Source of the DNA: Agarivorans litoreus
GTDB taxonomy: Bacteria; Pseudomonadota; Gammaproteobacteria; Enterobacterales; Celerinatantimonadaceae
Assembly (NCBI RefSeq): GCF_019649015.1
Contig: NZ_BLPI01000001.1
Coordinates: 4,266,934 to 4,330,933 of the forward strand
Direction of reading: 5' to 3'
DNA: 64,000 nt
Every line of letters starts with the position of its first letter. The first letter of the stretch is position 1. Under the pieces are notes generated by a model, which did no database searches, was not told where the DNA came from, and saw only the letters and a list, made by a program, of their open reading frames with translations. Positions 50,352 through 60,253 of this stretch are shown here, piece after piece. The position numbers and the translations under genes are program-made.

Positions 50352-52735
50352 TGCTTGTTTAACCTTAAGGAATTAGTGAGAACCGCCAAGGATGATAATG
50401 ACATCCCAATAGCGGCCATATAAGGAGTAACTATTCCGGCCACTGCTAAGGGTAAAATTAAAGCATTATACCCTAAGGCCCATGCCAGATTTTGAGCAAT
50501 AATCTTTTTAGTCTTTTTGGCAAGATCCATGGCGGAGAGCAAAGTGGAAAGCTTGCTACCCAACAATACAGCGTCAGCACTCGATTTTGCAATGTCGGTG
50601 CCCAAGCCCATAGCAACTGATAGCGGTGCGGCGGCCAAAACTGGACCATCGTTTACTCCGTCACCAAGCATTAATAGGTGAGGGGAGTTTTGCGTTTTAG
50701 TTTTAACTACTTCGAGTTTTTGTTGTGGTAAAGCCCCGCTAGCGATGTCGGTTATATGTAACTGTTTTGCAACATATTCCACTTGGGCGGAGTCATCCCC
50801 AGTTAACATCGACAGTGAAATACCTCGAGCCTTTAAACCCTGTGAAAAACTAACCGCGTCTTTTTTGATGGTATCTGAAAGATAAACTCTAGCAGCCAAT
50901 TTATCTTCGACCATTAACACCAATTCGAGCATTCCGGCTATTGGCTCAGCAGTTTGATCACAAAAGGAAGCTTTACCGAGTTTCAGCTTTTTACCGTCGA
51001 CTTCTCCACTTAAGCCTAAGCCAGTATGGTGCTCAATATTAGTTGCAGCGTAGCCTTGGTATTCGCTGAAGGCATTGGCAATTGGATGGGAGCTTTGTGC
51101 TTCTAAAGCTCCAATCAGATTAAGAGTTGTTATTTCATTAAAATCACCAAGGCAAATTACGTGTTTTATCTGTAACTTACCCTCGGTAAGTGTGCCTGTT
51201 TTATCAGATACTACATGCGTAACTTTGGCCAAACTTTCTAACACGTGTCCCCGTTTAACCAATAAGCCCGTTTTTGATAGTTTGTGTGTAGCTGCAGTTA
51301 GTGCTGCCGGGGTTGCTAAAGATAAGGCGCAGGGACAAGTCGCAACCAAAACCGCCAAGGTGATCCAGAAAGCATTTTCAGGTGAATGAAAATGCCAGTA
51401 GGTGTAGGTTAGTGCAGCAATCACCAACAAACCAAAAACAAAGTAGCGAGCCACGCTATCGGCTATTGTTGCTATCTTAGGTTTTTCACTTTGAGCCTGC
51501 TCTTGCAAACGCATGATATTAGCAATAAAGGTGTTTTGAGATACCGCTTCAACTTCTAAATGAACGGTTTGTTCATGGTTAATAGTACCGGCAAAAACCT
51601 TACCACCTAGCTTCTTTGTGATAGGTAATGATTCGCCGGTAAGCGAAGACTCATCGAATTCACTCTCTCCAAACACTACTTGTCCATCAGCTGGCACCAC
51701 TTCGCCGGGTAAAATAACAATGATGTCTGATTGTTTAAGCTGGCTCGCCGCAACCTTTTGTTGCTGTCCAGTCTCATCAATTCTCATGGCCAACTTAGGT
51801 ACTAGCTTAAGCATATTTGAACTGGTTTCGCTGGCCTTGCGTCTAGCTCGCAATTCGAGAAGCCGGCCCAGCAATAACAAAAAAGTGAACATGGAAACCG
51901 ATTCAAAATAAACTTCACCGGTGCCGTTTACTGTGGCATAAAGCGAAGCACTATAGGCGCCTAATAAGGCAATGGAAACGGGTACATCCATATTGAGCGT
52001 TTTAGCTTTGAGGCTTCGATAAGCACCAAAATAAAACGGCTGTGCAGAGAACAGTAATACTGGGGTTGCCATAATAAGACTAACCCAGCGAAAGTAATCT
52101 CGATAGATAAGCTCCATGTCTTCAAACAGGTCGCCATACAGGGCGATAGCAAACATCATTACTTGCATGGTGGCTAGGCCGGCTACACCCAATTTGAGTA
52201 AATGACTGCGGTATAGCTTTCGATCTATCTCTTCTTGCTTATCTGTTTGAAAGGGATTGGCGTTATAGCCAAGCTTATGAATACTTTGTAGTAATTGACT
52301 TAACTTAACTTGTTTATCATCCCACACAAGCGTCGCTCGCTGGGTGGTCGAGTTAACATGAATTTTTTGAACACCTGGAATATTCGATAACTGTTTTTCG
52401 ATTAACCAAGCACAAGCAGCACAGGCGATCCCTTCGATAGAGAGTAAAACTTCCTTGCTGTTTTCATTCTGTGCAACAAACTCTAGCTGAACGCTTTCGT
52501 CATCATATTCCAACATTTTAACCAAGGCGTCTGGTACTAGCCCTTGAGCACTTGGGGCGGCAGCTGTTCTATGTTGATAATAATCTTCTAAGCCACTCTC
52601 AATAATTGTTTGCGCAACGGCAGCACAACCTTGGCAACACATCGCTTGAGAGCTACCAAGAATTGAAACATGTAGACTTACGCCTTTGGGAATAACTTCG
52701 TTACAGTGGAAACACAGGCCTTGATTACTTGCCAT
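50348..52735 (-). CDS. ccoI: Copper-translocating P-type ATPase CcoI (FixI)
   Basis: A 795-residue P1B-type ATPase that delivers copper for the cbb3 oxidase. N-terminal Cys-rich segments (CFHCNEVIP, CCQGC), a heavy-metal-associated domain with CAACAWLIEKQL, the CPC membrane motif TCPCALSLATP, phosphorylation site DKTGTLTEG and hinge GDGVNDGP are all present. Start taken at ATG 52735, overlapping ccoH by 11 bases; the open frame extends 33 codons further up but that would lie inside ccoH. Confidence 0.94.
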   Translation of the reverse strand: MASNQGLCFHCNEVIPKGVSLHVSILGSSQAMCCQGCAAVAQTIIESGLEDYYQHRTAAAPSAQGLVPDALVKMLEYDDESVQLEFVAQNENSKEVLLSIEGIACAACAWLIEKQLSNIPGVQKIHVNSTTQRATLVWDDKQVKLSQLLQSIHKLGYNANPFQTDKQEEIDRKLYRSHLLKLGVAGLATMQVMMFAIALYGDLFEDMELIYRDYFRWVSLIMATPVLLFSAQPFYFGAYRSLKAKTLNMDVPVSIALLGAYSASLYATVNGTGEVYFESVSMFTFLLLLGRLLELRARRKASETSSNMLKLVPKLAMRIDETGQQQKVAASQLKQSDIIVILPGEVVPADGQVVFGESEFDESSLTGESLPITKKLGGKVFAGTINHEQTVHLEVEAVSQNTFIANIMRLQEQAQSEKPKIATIADSVARYFVFGLLVIAALTYTYWHFHSPENAFWITLAVLVATCPCALSLATPAALTAATHKLSKTGLLVKRGHVLESLAKVTHVVSDKTGTLTEGKLQIKHVICLGDFNEITTLNLIGALEAQSSHPIANAFSEYQGYAATNIEHHTGLGLSGEVDGKKLKLGKASFCDQTAEPIAGMLELVLMVEDKLAARVYLSDTIKKDAVSFSQGLKARGISLSMLTGDDSAQVEYVAKQLHITDIASGALPQQKLEVVKTKTQNSPHLLMLGDGVNDGPVLAAAPLSVAMGLGTDIAKSSADAVLLGSKLSTLLSAMDLAKKTKKIIAQNLAWALGYNALILPLAVAGIVTPYMAAIGMSLSSLAVLTNSLRLNKQ

Positions 52736-53207
52736 CGATTTCTTCTGCGTTGTAAAGCGGTAGTTGTAGCTCTTCCTGTAGTCTCCAGGAATCATCCATT
52801 GGACTAATTCGAATAAACCAGCGGCCAGACTCATTTAAATCATCGCCAAAGCGGTAGCGACCATTTGCATCTGCAGTAACAACATAACTGCGGTCATTTT
52901 TAGCGAGGGTTTTATGTGCTAATTCAATTTTAAGTGGTTGGTTCTTTATAGAGTCTGGCAGAACCATATCTAATACCAAACCATTATTGGCAGGTGAAAC
53001 AGCTGCTTTTATCCCCATTTGTTCAGCTTTTTCGATCAACGACAAGTCAGCGTTAATCGCCTTACCTTTTTTGTAGTAAGACTCAACCACCATATCGTTG
53101 TTGGTTGTAGCAGCTATATAAAAAGTAAACAGGCTTGCAACCACTGCAGCCATAGGTAGCGCGATTAAAAACCACGGCCAAAATTGTTTATACCAAACTT
53201 GTTGCAT
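52725..53207 (-). CDS. ccoH: Cbb3 oxidase assembly protein CcoH (FixH)
   Basis: A 160-residue protein with one N-terminal membrane span (residues 8-30) and a periplasmic beta-rich domain, FixH-like: WYKQFWPWFLIALPMAAV at the start, NNDMVVESYYKKGKAIN near 37-53. First gene of ccoHIS, after a terminator that separates it from ccoNOQP. Confidence 0.85.
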   Translation of the reverse strand: MQQVWYKQFWPWFLIALPMAAVVASLFTFYIAATTNNDMVVESYYKKGKAINADLSLIEKAEQMGIKAAVSPANNGLVLDMVLPDSIKNQPLKIELAHKTLAKNDRSYVVTADANGRYRFGDDLNESGRWFIRISPMDDSWRLQEELQLPLYNAEEIDGK

Positions 53208-53246
53208 AACAGCATACTTCCATTCACAAGGGGGCTTAAATATAAC

Positions 53247-53276
53247 AAAAAAAGCGACGCATAGGCGTCGCTTTTT
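53247..53276. terminator. Terminator between ccoP and ccoH
   Basis: AAAAAGCGACGC-ATAG-GCGTCGCTTTTT; on the minus strand the stem is followed by TTTTTTT. It separates the oxidase structural genes from the assembly genes. Confidence 0.88.
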
Positions 53277-53289
53277 ATAAATTTTAAGT

Positions 53290-54258
53290 CTATTCGCTCT
53301 TAGAAAGCTGATATACGTAGGCGGAAATAAGCTGGATCTTATCTTCTCCTAGAATATCCTTCCAAGCTGGCATTACACCATTACGACCATAGCGTAGAGT
53401 GTCTTCTACAGCGCGACGAGAACCACCGTATAACCAGATACCGTTGGTTAGATTAGGTGCTCCAACTGCTTGGTTTCCTTTACCGTCAGCACCGTGACAG
53501 GCAGCACAAACGGCGAAGCGATTTTTACCGTTGGCGGCATCAACGTCGTTAACCTTACGGCCGGATAAGCTTAAAACATAGGCAGTTACTTCCTTGATAC
53601 CGTCATCACCTAATACTGCTTCCCAACCGGGCATTTGGCCTTGACGACCATGCATAAGACTAGCTTTAATTGCCTCGCCACTGCCACCATATAACCAATC
53701 GTTATCGGTTAAGTTAGGAAAGCCTTTGCCACCTCGAGCAGAAGACCCATGACATTGTGAACAGTTTTGTAGATACAAACGTTGGCCAATTTTAACCGCT
53801 GCTGGATCTTCAGAAAGCTCTTCTACACTTCGATACTCGCCAGACTCGTTGTAGGCAACTTGACGGAAAACTTCGCCAAATCGAGCATCAGCTTTGTCAA
53901 GTTCACCTTGATATTGGTTAGCGACATTGCCGTCGTAGGCTGCTACACGCTCTTGACCTTCTGCAATGCTCTTTATACCCATTTCTGAGCTCTTCCAACC
54001 AAGGAAACCTTGCCAGTTACCTAAGCCAGGGTAGGCCGCTAAATAAACCAACGAGAAAACAATGGTGATAATAAACATATAAGACCACCACTTCGGAAGA
54101 GGGTTGTTTAACTCCTCAATTCCGTCGAACTCGTGGCCCATTGATTCACCTTCTTTTACGCCGGTGTTGTTCTTATTACATGCCCTAAGTAGCAAGAAAC
54201 ATCCTGCGATGCTGCCTAAGGTTATTACTGTAATCCACACGCTCCAAAATGTGCTCAT
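53290..54258 (-). CDS. ccoP: Cbb3 oxidase diheme subunit CcoP
   Basis: A 322-residue membrane-anchored diheme cytochrome c: hydrophobic segments near 8-25 and 58-78, then two heme sites CSQCH and CAACH, each followed by LTDNDWLYGGS / LTNGIWLYGGS repeats. It passes electrons to CcoO and CcoN. Overlaps ccoQ by 4 bases. Confidence 0.96.
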   Translation of the reverse strand: MSTFWSVWITVITLGSIAGCFLLLRACNKNNTGVKEGESMGHEFDGIEELNNPLPKWWSYMFIITIVFSLVYLAAYPGLGNWQGFLGWKSSEMGIKSIAEGQERVAAYDGNVANQYQGELDKADARFGEVFRQVAYNESGEYRSVEELSEDPAAVKIGQRLYLQNCSQCHGSSARGGKGFPNLTDNDWLYGGSGEAIKASLMHGRQGQMPGWEAVLGDDGIKEVTAYVLSLSGRKVNDVDAANGKNRFAVCAACHGADGKGNQAVGAPNLTNGIWLYGGSRRAVEDTLRYGRNGVMPAWKDILGEDKIQLISAYVYQLSKSE

Positions 54259-54437
54259 TTTTTCTGTGCTCCTTCAAATTCCTTTGTCGGGCTAGTTTCA
54301 GGCTCGTCGGCAAAAACCAAGTTTGCAGCTTCAGCAAAATCCTTTTTGCGTTTTTTACTGTAGGCCCAGGCAAAAATACCTACAAAAATCGCCATTAAGA
54401 AAGCTGTATATAGGCCACTAAATGTACCAAAGTCCAT
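54255..54437 (-). CDS. ccoQ: Cbb3 oxidase small subunit CcoQ
   Basis: A 60-residue single-span membrane protein (TFSGLYTAFLMAIFVGIFAWAYSKKRKKDF) with a charged tail, typical for CcoQ, which stabilises the complex. It lies between ccoO and ccoP in the usual order. Confidence 0.9.
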   Translation of the reverse strand: MDFGTFSGLYTAFLMAIFVGIFAWAYSKKRKKDFAEAANLVFADEPETSPTKEFEGAQKK

Positions 54438-54447
54438 AACTAACTCC

Positions 54448-55050
54448 TTATTTTAATGCTGTACCCAACACTTGTAAGTAGGCTATTAAAGCTTCCATTT
54501 CAGTTTTGCCTTTAACGGCCTCTTCTGCGCCTTCAATGTCTGCATCGGTATAAGGCACGCCAAAATGGTTTTTAAATAGCGCGAGTTTCTTACCTGTTAA
54601 TGAGCCATCTACTAAGTTTTCCTCTAACCAAGGGAAACCGGGCATGTTCGACTCAGGTACTACATCGCGTGGATTAATTAGGTGCACTCTGTGCCACTCA
54701 TCAGAATAACGTTGGCCAACACGTGCTAGATCAGGTCCGGTGCGCTTAGAACCCCATAAGAACGGATGTTCCCAAACACTTTCGCCTGCTACCGAGTAGT
54801 GGCCGTAACGTTCAGTTTCTGCGCGGAATGGACGAATCATTTGGCTATGACAGTTACTACAGCCTTCGCGGATGTAAATATCACGACCTTCCATTTCTAG
54901 TGCAGTGTAAGGCACTAAACCATCTACAGGCTCGGTAGTTTCAGGTTGAAAAATTAGTGGGGTGATTTGTACTAAACCACCAAAACTAATTGCGATAACA
55001 ATGAATATGGCCAGTAAACCAACATTCTTTTCGATTAACTCGTGCTTCAT
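54448..55050 (-). CDS. ccoO: Cbb3 oxidase monoheme subunit CcoO
   Basis: A 200-residue membrane-anchored cytochrome c with one heme site CSNCH near residue 65 and distal Met in ESNMPGFPW. Start taken at ATG 55050 ([13 protein letters not shown]), which follows AGGAGG; an upstream in-frame ATG at 55074 lies inside ccoN. It overlaps nothing essential of ccoN apart from the terminal codon region. Confidence 0.95.
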   Translation of the reverse strand: MKHELIEKNVGLLAIFIVIAISFGGLVQITPLIFQPETTEPVDGLVPYTALEMEGRDIYIREGCSNCHSQMIRPFRAETERYGHYSVAGESVWEHPFLWGSKRTGPDLARVGQRYSDEWHRVHLINPRDVVPESNMPGFPWLEENLVDGSLTGKKLALFKNHFGVPYTDADIEGAEEAVKGKTEMEALIAYLQVLGTALK

Positions 55051-55051
55051 G

Positions 55052-56485
55052 TTATGCCTCCTGTCCGTGTTCAATGGCTTCTAAAGAACCTTTCTCAGCA
55101 GTAATAGTTTTATAGGCGTTGTAAGCCATAACGAACATACCGGCTAAGAAGAACACACCGCCAACAAAACGAACAAAGTAGAATGGGTAAGAGGCCTGCA
55201 ACGACTCTACAAAAGAGTAGGTTAAGGTGCCATCTTCGTTTACCGCACGCCACATCAAACCTTGCATAACACCTGAGATCCACATAGCTACAATGTAAAG
55301 AACTACACCAATAGTGGCTAGCCAGAAGTGGGTGTTAATTAATTTGGTGCTGTACATGCGGCCTTGGCCAAATAGCACAGGTATTAGGTGGTAAACACTA
55401 CCAATTGATACCATAGCAACCCAACCTAAAGCACCTGAGTGAACGTGACCAACAGTCCAGTCAGTGTAGTGAGATAAGGCGTTAACCGTTTTAATTGCCA
55501 TCATTGGACCTTCGAAGGTAGACATACCATAGAAAGACAAAGAAACAATTAGGAAACGTAGAATTGGGTCGTAACGAAGTTTATGCCAAGCACCAGACAA
55601 GGTCATAATACCGTTAATCATACCACCCCAAGAAGGAGCGAATAGGATAAGAGACATCACCATACCTAAAGACTGTGCCCAATCAGGCAATGCAGTGTAG
55701 TGTAAGTGGTGAGGACCGGCCCAAATGTAAATAGATACTAGCGCCCAAAAGTGAACAATAGACAAGCGGTAGCTGTATACAGGGCGACCAGCTTGTTTTG
55801 GTACGAAGTAGTACATCATACCCAAGAAGCCAGCAGTAAGCAGGAAGCCAACCGCGTTATGGCCGTACCACCACTGCACCATTGCATCAACAGCACCGGC
55901 GTAAATAGAGTACGATTTAGTCATGGTTAGCGGAATAGCTGCATTGTTAACAATGTGCAATACAGCAACGGTAATAATGAATGCACCAAAGAACCAGTTA
56001 GCAACATAGATATGCGAGGTTTTTCTTTTAACCAAGGTGCCAAAGAAGACTATGCCATAAGCCACCCATACAACGGCGATTGCAATACCAATTGGCCATT
56101 CAAGTTCGGCATACTCTTTAGAAGTGGTGAAGCCCATTGGCAGTGTTATCGCAGCCGATACGATAATCAAATTCCATCCCCAGAATACAAAGGAAGCCAA
56201 AGGGCCACCAAATAGTCGGGTCTGACAGGTACGTTGTACCACGTAAAAAGAACAAGCCATTAATGCACTGGTACCAAATGCAAAAATAACGGCGTTTGTG
56301 TGAAGGGGGCGTAACCGGCTATATGTTAGCCAAGGAGTATCGAAGTTAAGTGCCGGCCAGATTAATTGCGCAGCAATTAATACACCAACACCCATGCCTA
56401 CTATACCCCAAACAATGGTCATTACAGTGAACTGGCGTACAACCGTGTAGTTGTAATCAGTCTCTGTGCTAGCTGCTTGGTTCAT
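55052..56485 (-). CDS. ccoN: Cbb3 cytochrome c oxidase catalytic subunit CcoN
   Basis: A 477-residue heme-copper oxidase subunit with twelve hydrophobic spans. His ligands are visible in [15 protein letters not shown] (low-spin heme), [13 protein letters not shown] (CuB), and [15 protein letters not shown] (high-spin heme region). It is the high-affinity terminal oxidase used at low oxygen, which also suits a nitrogen fixer. A perfect FNR box is upstream. Confidence 0.97.
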   Translation of the reverse strand: MNQAASTETDYNYTVVRQFTVMTIVWGIVGMGVGVLIAAQLIWPALNFDTPWLTYSRLRPLHTNAVIFAFGTSALMACSFYVVQRTCQTRLFGGPLASFVFWGWNLIIVSAAITLPMGFTTSKEYAELEWPIGIAIAVVWVAYGIVFFGTLVKRKTSHIYVANWFFGAFIITVAVLHIVNNAAIPLTMTKSYSIYAGAVDAMVQWWYGHNAVGFLLTAGFLGMMYYFVPKQAGRPVYSYRLSIVHFWALVSIYIWAGPHHLHYTALPDWAQSLGMVMSLILFAPSWGGMINGIMTLSGAWHKLRYDPILRFLIVSLSFYGMSTFEGPMMAIKTVNALSHYTDWTVGHVHSGALGWVAMVSIGSVYHLIPVLFGQGRMYSTKLINTHFWLATIGVVLYIVAMWISGVMQGLMWRAVNEDGTLTYSFVESLQASYPFYFVRFVGGVFFLAGMFVMAYNAYKTITAEKGSLEAIEHGQEA

Positions 56486-56973
56486 AAATACATGCTTCCG
56501 TTGCTATTTATTATTTGTTTAAGCGAGTTTGATGCAATGGCATCAACAACATGAAACGAATTGTTAACCTACATACCAGTTAGCGCAAATGACGCACATA
56601 ACCAGTAGCTTAACGGCGCGATCATACTTCATCGACTAAGCAAATAACAGTTTGAAAAACTAGTTATTTGCATATCTTCGCTAAATTTTTAACAAATCTT
56701 TTCCAATCACCAATCCGCATTGATCTAGATCAATTATGGCTTAATATTTTACATTGATGTAACCAATGTTGCGCACTAACACCGTGTTATTTAACATTAG
56801 GTTTTTGTTAATGCTGTGAAACAGCGATTTAGATGCTCAAACTCAAGTCAAAACATTCACATCAATCTTATAAAACGTACAAAATCCCACCTCTTGTGTT
56901 ATTAAATTGTTGATTTTAGTCCTATAGTTACTATTGGCCATTTTATCGATGGATTGGTAAACAAGGAAAATAT
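56486..56973. other. Promoter region of ccoN and the HD-GYP regulator
   Basis: 488 bp, no gene. It contains the FNR box at 56720-56733 and a weaker TTGAT-type sequence at 56754. The plus-strand regulator gene starts at 56974 after an ACAAGGAAAA site. Confidence 0.6.
56720..56733. promoter_or_regulatory. FNR box upstream of ccoN
   Basis: TTGATCTAGATCAA is a perfect FNR consensus palindrome (TTGAT-N4-ATCAA), about 235 bases upstream of ccoN. Confidence 0.85.
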
Positions 56974-58008
56974 ATGGAAAACAGAGCCACTGTTCTCATT
57001 GTGGATGATACTCCAGAGAATATCGACGTATTGGCAGGCATTCTGCGAAATGATTACAAACTTCAAGTGGCACGTAATGGTGATATGGCACTGAAAATTG
57101 TCGCCAAAGCAAATAAGCCAGACTTGATACTGTTAGATATTATGATGCCTGGTATCGATGGCTTTGAAGTTTGCCGACGCTTAAAAGAAGACTTAAGCAC
57201 TCGCCACATACCAGTTATTTTTGTTACTGCCAAAATTAGTCCAGCCGACGAGTTGAAGGGATTGGAACTAGGTGCTGTTGATTACATCACAAAGCCTGTA
57301 AGCCCACCGGTAGTAAAAGTGAGGGTGAAAACCCAACTTGCTTTGTACAATCAAAATCGAGAATTAGACCGAAAGGTAAAAGAGCAAACCGACGTTATTA
57401 ATACCACCCGTTTACAAATCATTCAGCGCTTAGGTAGAGCAGCAGAGTACAAAGACAATGAAACCGGCATGCACGTTATTCGCATGAGTTATTACTCACG
57501 CATTCTTGGGTTAGCCGCCGGAATGAGCGAACGGGATGCAGATATACTAATGAATGCAGCGCCGATGCACGATATTGGCAAAATTGGTATTCCTGATCGC
57601 GTGTTGCAAAAACCTGGCAAGTTAGACGCAGAAGAATGGGAAATTATGCAAAGCCATGCAGTCATTGGTGGTGAAATTCTTGGCGAGGGTGATAGTTCAG
57701 AATTACTTGAGCTTGCTAGAACAGTAGCATTAACCCACCATGAAAAATGGAACGGCAAAGGTTATCCCAACGGGCTGGCTGGAGAGGATATTCCTATCGA
57801 AGGGCGAATTGTTGCCATCGCTGATGTATTTGATGCACTCACTTGTGAGCGCCCATACAAAAAAGCCTGGCCAGTAGAAAAGGCTATCGAGCTCCTAGAA
57901 AGTGAAGCCGGAGTTCATTTCGACCCTAAATTAGTGCCATTGTTTATAGAAGCACTTCCCGAAATACTCGAAGTAAAAGAACGATTTAAAGAATCTATAG
58001 CAGAATAG
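56974..58008 (+). CDS. Response regulator with HD-GYP phosphodiesterase domain
   Basis: A 344-residue two-domain protein: REC (residues 5-125, phospho-Asp55 in LILLDIMMPGIDG) and an HD-GYP domain (about 145-335) with HDIGKIGIPDRVL and HHEKWNGKGYPNGL, which in the family hydrolyses cyclic di-GMP. All the catalytic signature residues that can be checked by eye are present. It is followed 29 bases later by a REC-REC-kinase gene that is the probable partner. Confidence 0.9.
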   Translation: MENRATVLIVDDTPENIDVLAGILRNDYKLQVARNGDMALKIVAKANKPDLILLDIMMPGIDGFEVCRRLKEDLSTRHIPVIFVTAKISPADELKGLELGAVDYITKPVSPPVVKVRVKTQLALYNQNRELDRKVKEQTDVINTTRLQIIQRLGRAAEYKDNETGMHVIRMSYYSRILGLAAGMSERDADILMNAAPMHDIGKIGIPDRVLQKPGKLDAEEWEIMQSHAVIGGEILGEGDSSELLELARTVALTHHEKWNGKGYPNGLAGEDIPIEGRIVAIADVFDALTCERPYKKAWPVEKAIELLESEAGVHFDPKLVPLFIEALPEILEVKERFKESIAE

Positions 58009-58037
58009 TTGGCTGGCCGCGAAGGATACGCTTTTAC

Positions 58038-59612
58038 ATGCAACTAAATAAACTCACAGTGTTAATCGTCGACGATATGGCACCAATCAGAAAAATCACC
58101 TACGAGCAATTACGTCGCTTTGGCATCGGCCAAGTTATACAGGCCGAAAACGGTTCTCAGGCGCTAAATGTACTAAAAAAACGGCACGTTGATTTAATAC
58201 TTTCGGATTGGAATATGCCTGTAATGAGCGGTATTGAGTTTCTTAAAACTGTCAGAAAGTCTGAAACTTGGCGCCATATCCCGTTCATTATGATTACCGC
58301 TGAAGCCGAACGAGACAGAGTGGCAGAAGCCATTAGTGAAGGGGTAACAGATCTAATCATTAAACCTTTTACTACAGCTTTGTTGCAATCTAGGTTACAA
58401 CAGGCTGCAAAGGGTGATATTAGAAACCGCCAATCCTTAACCAATCGCGAGGAGCCCGAGCTCCAAGAACTGCCCATACCAGAGCCAGTGGCTGGAACGC
58501 CTTTAGCCCAATCAAAACAAAACACCGTATTAGTCGTTGACGATACGCCTGAAAATCTCACCTTATTAGGCGGCCTATTACGCGATGACTACCGCGTACT
58601 GCTGACTAAAACTGGGAAAAAGGCTTTGGAGATTTGCTGCTCTGAGACGCCACCAGATCTGATATTACTAGATGTAATGATGCCCGAAATGGATGGCTAT
58701 GAAGTGCTAGAAAAGCTCCGTCAACATCCAAACTCACAACACATTCCGGTTATTTTTGTTACCGCCTTAACTGAGATAGGCGACCAAACAAAAGGGCTCG
58801 AAGGTGGCGCAATAGACTACATCACAAAGCCTATTCAACCGGAGCTACTTAAACTTAGAGTACGTAATCACCTGCGCTCGGTCGATCTCCATAAACATCT
58901 ACAAAGTGATTTAGACAACTTAATTGAAAAAGAGAAGCTAAAAAATAGTGTAGATCAATTGCTTAGACATGACCTAAAGGGCCCAATTGCCGGCATTGTT
59001 GCACTTGCAGAGCAAATTAAAATCGATCGACATGCAACTGCTACTATTAATGAGAGTGCAGTTATTATAGACGAATTGTCTATGCAGTTACTCAACATGA
59101 TTAACCTATCAACCGAGTTATATAAAATTGAACAGGGTCGCTTCGAGCTAAAAGCTAAACCGTTTTCTGTTCACTTAATGCTTAAAAAAATGCTAACCGT
59201 AGTCAGGAAAACTTTTAGCAGCAAACAATTACTCATGTACTTAGAACCGGAAGAAGAGGATCCCGGTAACGAAGTATTGGCCTTGGGAGATGAATCTTTA
59301 AGTTATTCGCTGTTTTTTAACTTGCTTAAAAACGCCTGCGAAGCAGCGCCCAGCCGAAGCAGGGTGTCAGTATCGATAAAAGTTGCAGGTAAGAAAGTGG
59401 AAATAACCACAGAAAACGTAGGCGCGGTGCCAGAACCCATAAGAGAAAATTTTTGGGAAAAGTACGTTACATCAGGCAAAGAAACAGGCACAGGCTTAGG
59501 TACTTATTCTGTAAGTTTACTATGTGACGCGCAAAATGGAGAAGTAAGCATGCGTACTAGTGATAAAGACAACACCACTACAATAACGGTGGTTTTGCCA
59601 CTTGCTCACTAA
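58038..59612 (+). CDS. REC-REC histidine kinase hybrid
   Basis: A 524-residue signalling protein with reversed layout: two REC domains first (about 5-125, Asp57 in LSDWNMP; and about 162-285, with LILLDVMMPEMDG), then a kinase module whose H-box is LLRHDLKGPIAGIV and whose ATPase domain has NLLKNACEAAP and GTGLGTYSV. No transmembrane span or sensor domain is seen, so it is cytosolic and input must come by phosphorelay or partner proteins. Its second REC resembles the REC of the HD-GYP neighbour, hinting at common descent. In an operon with it. Confidence 0.85.
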   Translation: MQLNKLTVLIVDDMAPIRKITYEQLRRFGIGQVIQAENGSQALNVLKKRHVDLILSDWNMPVMSGIEFLKTVRKSETWRHIPFIMITAEAERDRVAEAISEGVTDLIIKPFTTALLQSRLQQAAKGDIRNRQSLTNREEPELQELPIPEPVAGTPLAQSKQNTVLVVDDTPENLTLLGGLLRDDYRVLLTKTGKKALEICCSETPPDLILLDVMMPEMDGYEVLEKLRQHPNSQHIPVIFVTALTEIGDQTKGLEGGAIDYITKPIQPELLKLRVRNHLRSVDLHKHLQSDLDNLIEKEKLKNSVDQLLRHDLKGPIAGIVALAEQIKIDRHATATINESAVIIDELSMQLLNMINLSTELYKIEQGRFELKAKPFSVHLMLKKMLTVVRKTFSSKQLLMYLEPEEEDPGNEVLALGDESLSYSLFFNLLKNACEAAPSRSRVSVSIKVAGKKVEITTENVGAVPEPIRENFWEKYVTSGKETGTGLGTYSVSLLCDAQNGEVSMRTSDKDNTTTITVVLPLAH

Positions 59613-59645
59613 TTTAGTTTTATATACCAATAACGAGGAACAACA

Positions 59646-60197
59646 ATGAAAAACCTACTCGCAATCTTAAGTGCAACGTTAATATTTGTAAGTAGTTTAA
59701 CCATGGCTGGTGTAGCGGAAGATAGAGCCGAATACGACAAATCAGCCAATGAAACTATTGCTAAATTTAAGCAAGAAAAACCTGATATATCCGCCAAAAT
59801 CGCTAGTGGCGTTGGCTACGCAGTATTTAGTAACGTAGGTGTAAATCTATTTGTTATTTCAGCAGGTGGCGGAACAGGAATTGCTGTTGACAATGCTACC
59901 GGTAAAAAAACATATATGAAAATGGGCGAGGCAGGCGTGGGCTTTGGCTTAGGTGTAAAAGATTTTCGAGCATTAATGATTTTTAAAACACGCAAAGCTT
60001 TCGATAAATTTGTAGAAAGTGGCTGGTTATTTGGTGCCCAGGCTGATGCAGCCGGAACGTCTGGTGATAAAGGGGGTTCTGCAGAAGTAGAAGGTGCGAT
60101 TGGCGACGTTGATATCTATCAACTTACCGAAGCGGGTTTGTCATTGCAGGCTACCATTAAAGGAACCAAGTTCTGGCAAGATGGCGACTTAAATTAA
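59646..60197 (+). CDS. Ysc84/SYLF-domain exported protein
   Basis: A 183-residue protein with a signal peptide (residues 1-21, cleavage TMA-GV) and a Ysc84/SYLF domain: AKIASGVGYAVFSNVGV, SAGGGTGIAVDN, YMKMGEAGVGFGLGVKDFRALMIF. The domain binds lipids in eukaryotic members; bacterial function is unknown. Likely its own transcription unit. Confidence 0.82.
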   Translation: MKNLLAILSATLIFVSSLTMAGVAEDRAEYDKSANETIAKFKQEKPDISAKIASGVGYAVFSNVGVNLFVISAGGGTGIAVDNATGKKTYMKMGEAGVGFGLGVKDFRALMIFKTRKAFDKFVESGWLFGAQADAAGTSGDKGGSAEVEGAIGDVDIYQLTEAGLSLQATIKGTKFWQDGDLN

Positions 60198-60212
60198 AAA
60201 GAATCGTGTTGT

Positions 60213-60238
60213 AAGGTCAGCTAATCGCTGGCCTTTTT
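60213..60238 (+). terminator. Terminator after the SYLF gene
   Basis: Stem AAGGTCAGC / GCTGGCCTT (one G-U pair) with a 5-base loop and TTTTT. Confidence 0.8.
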
Positions 60239-60253
60239 ATTTGGGATTTAAGT

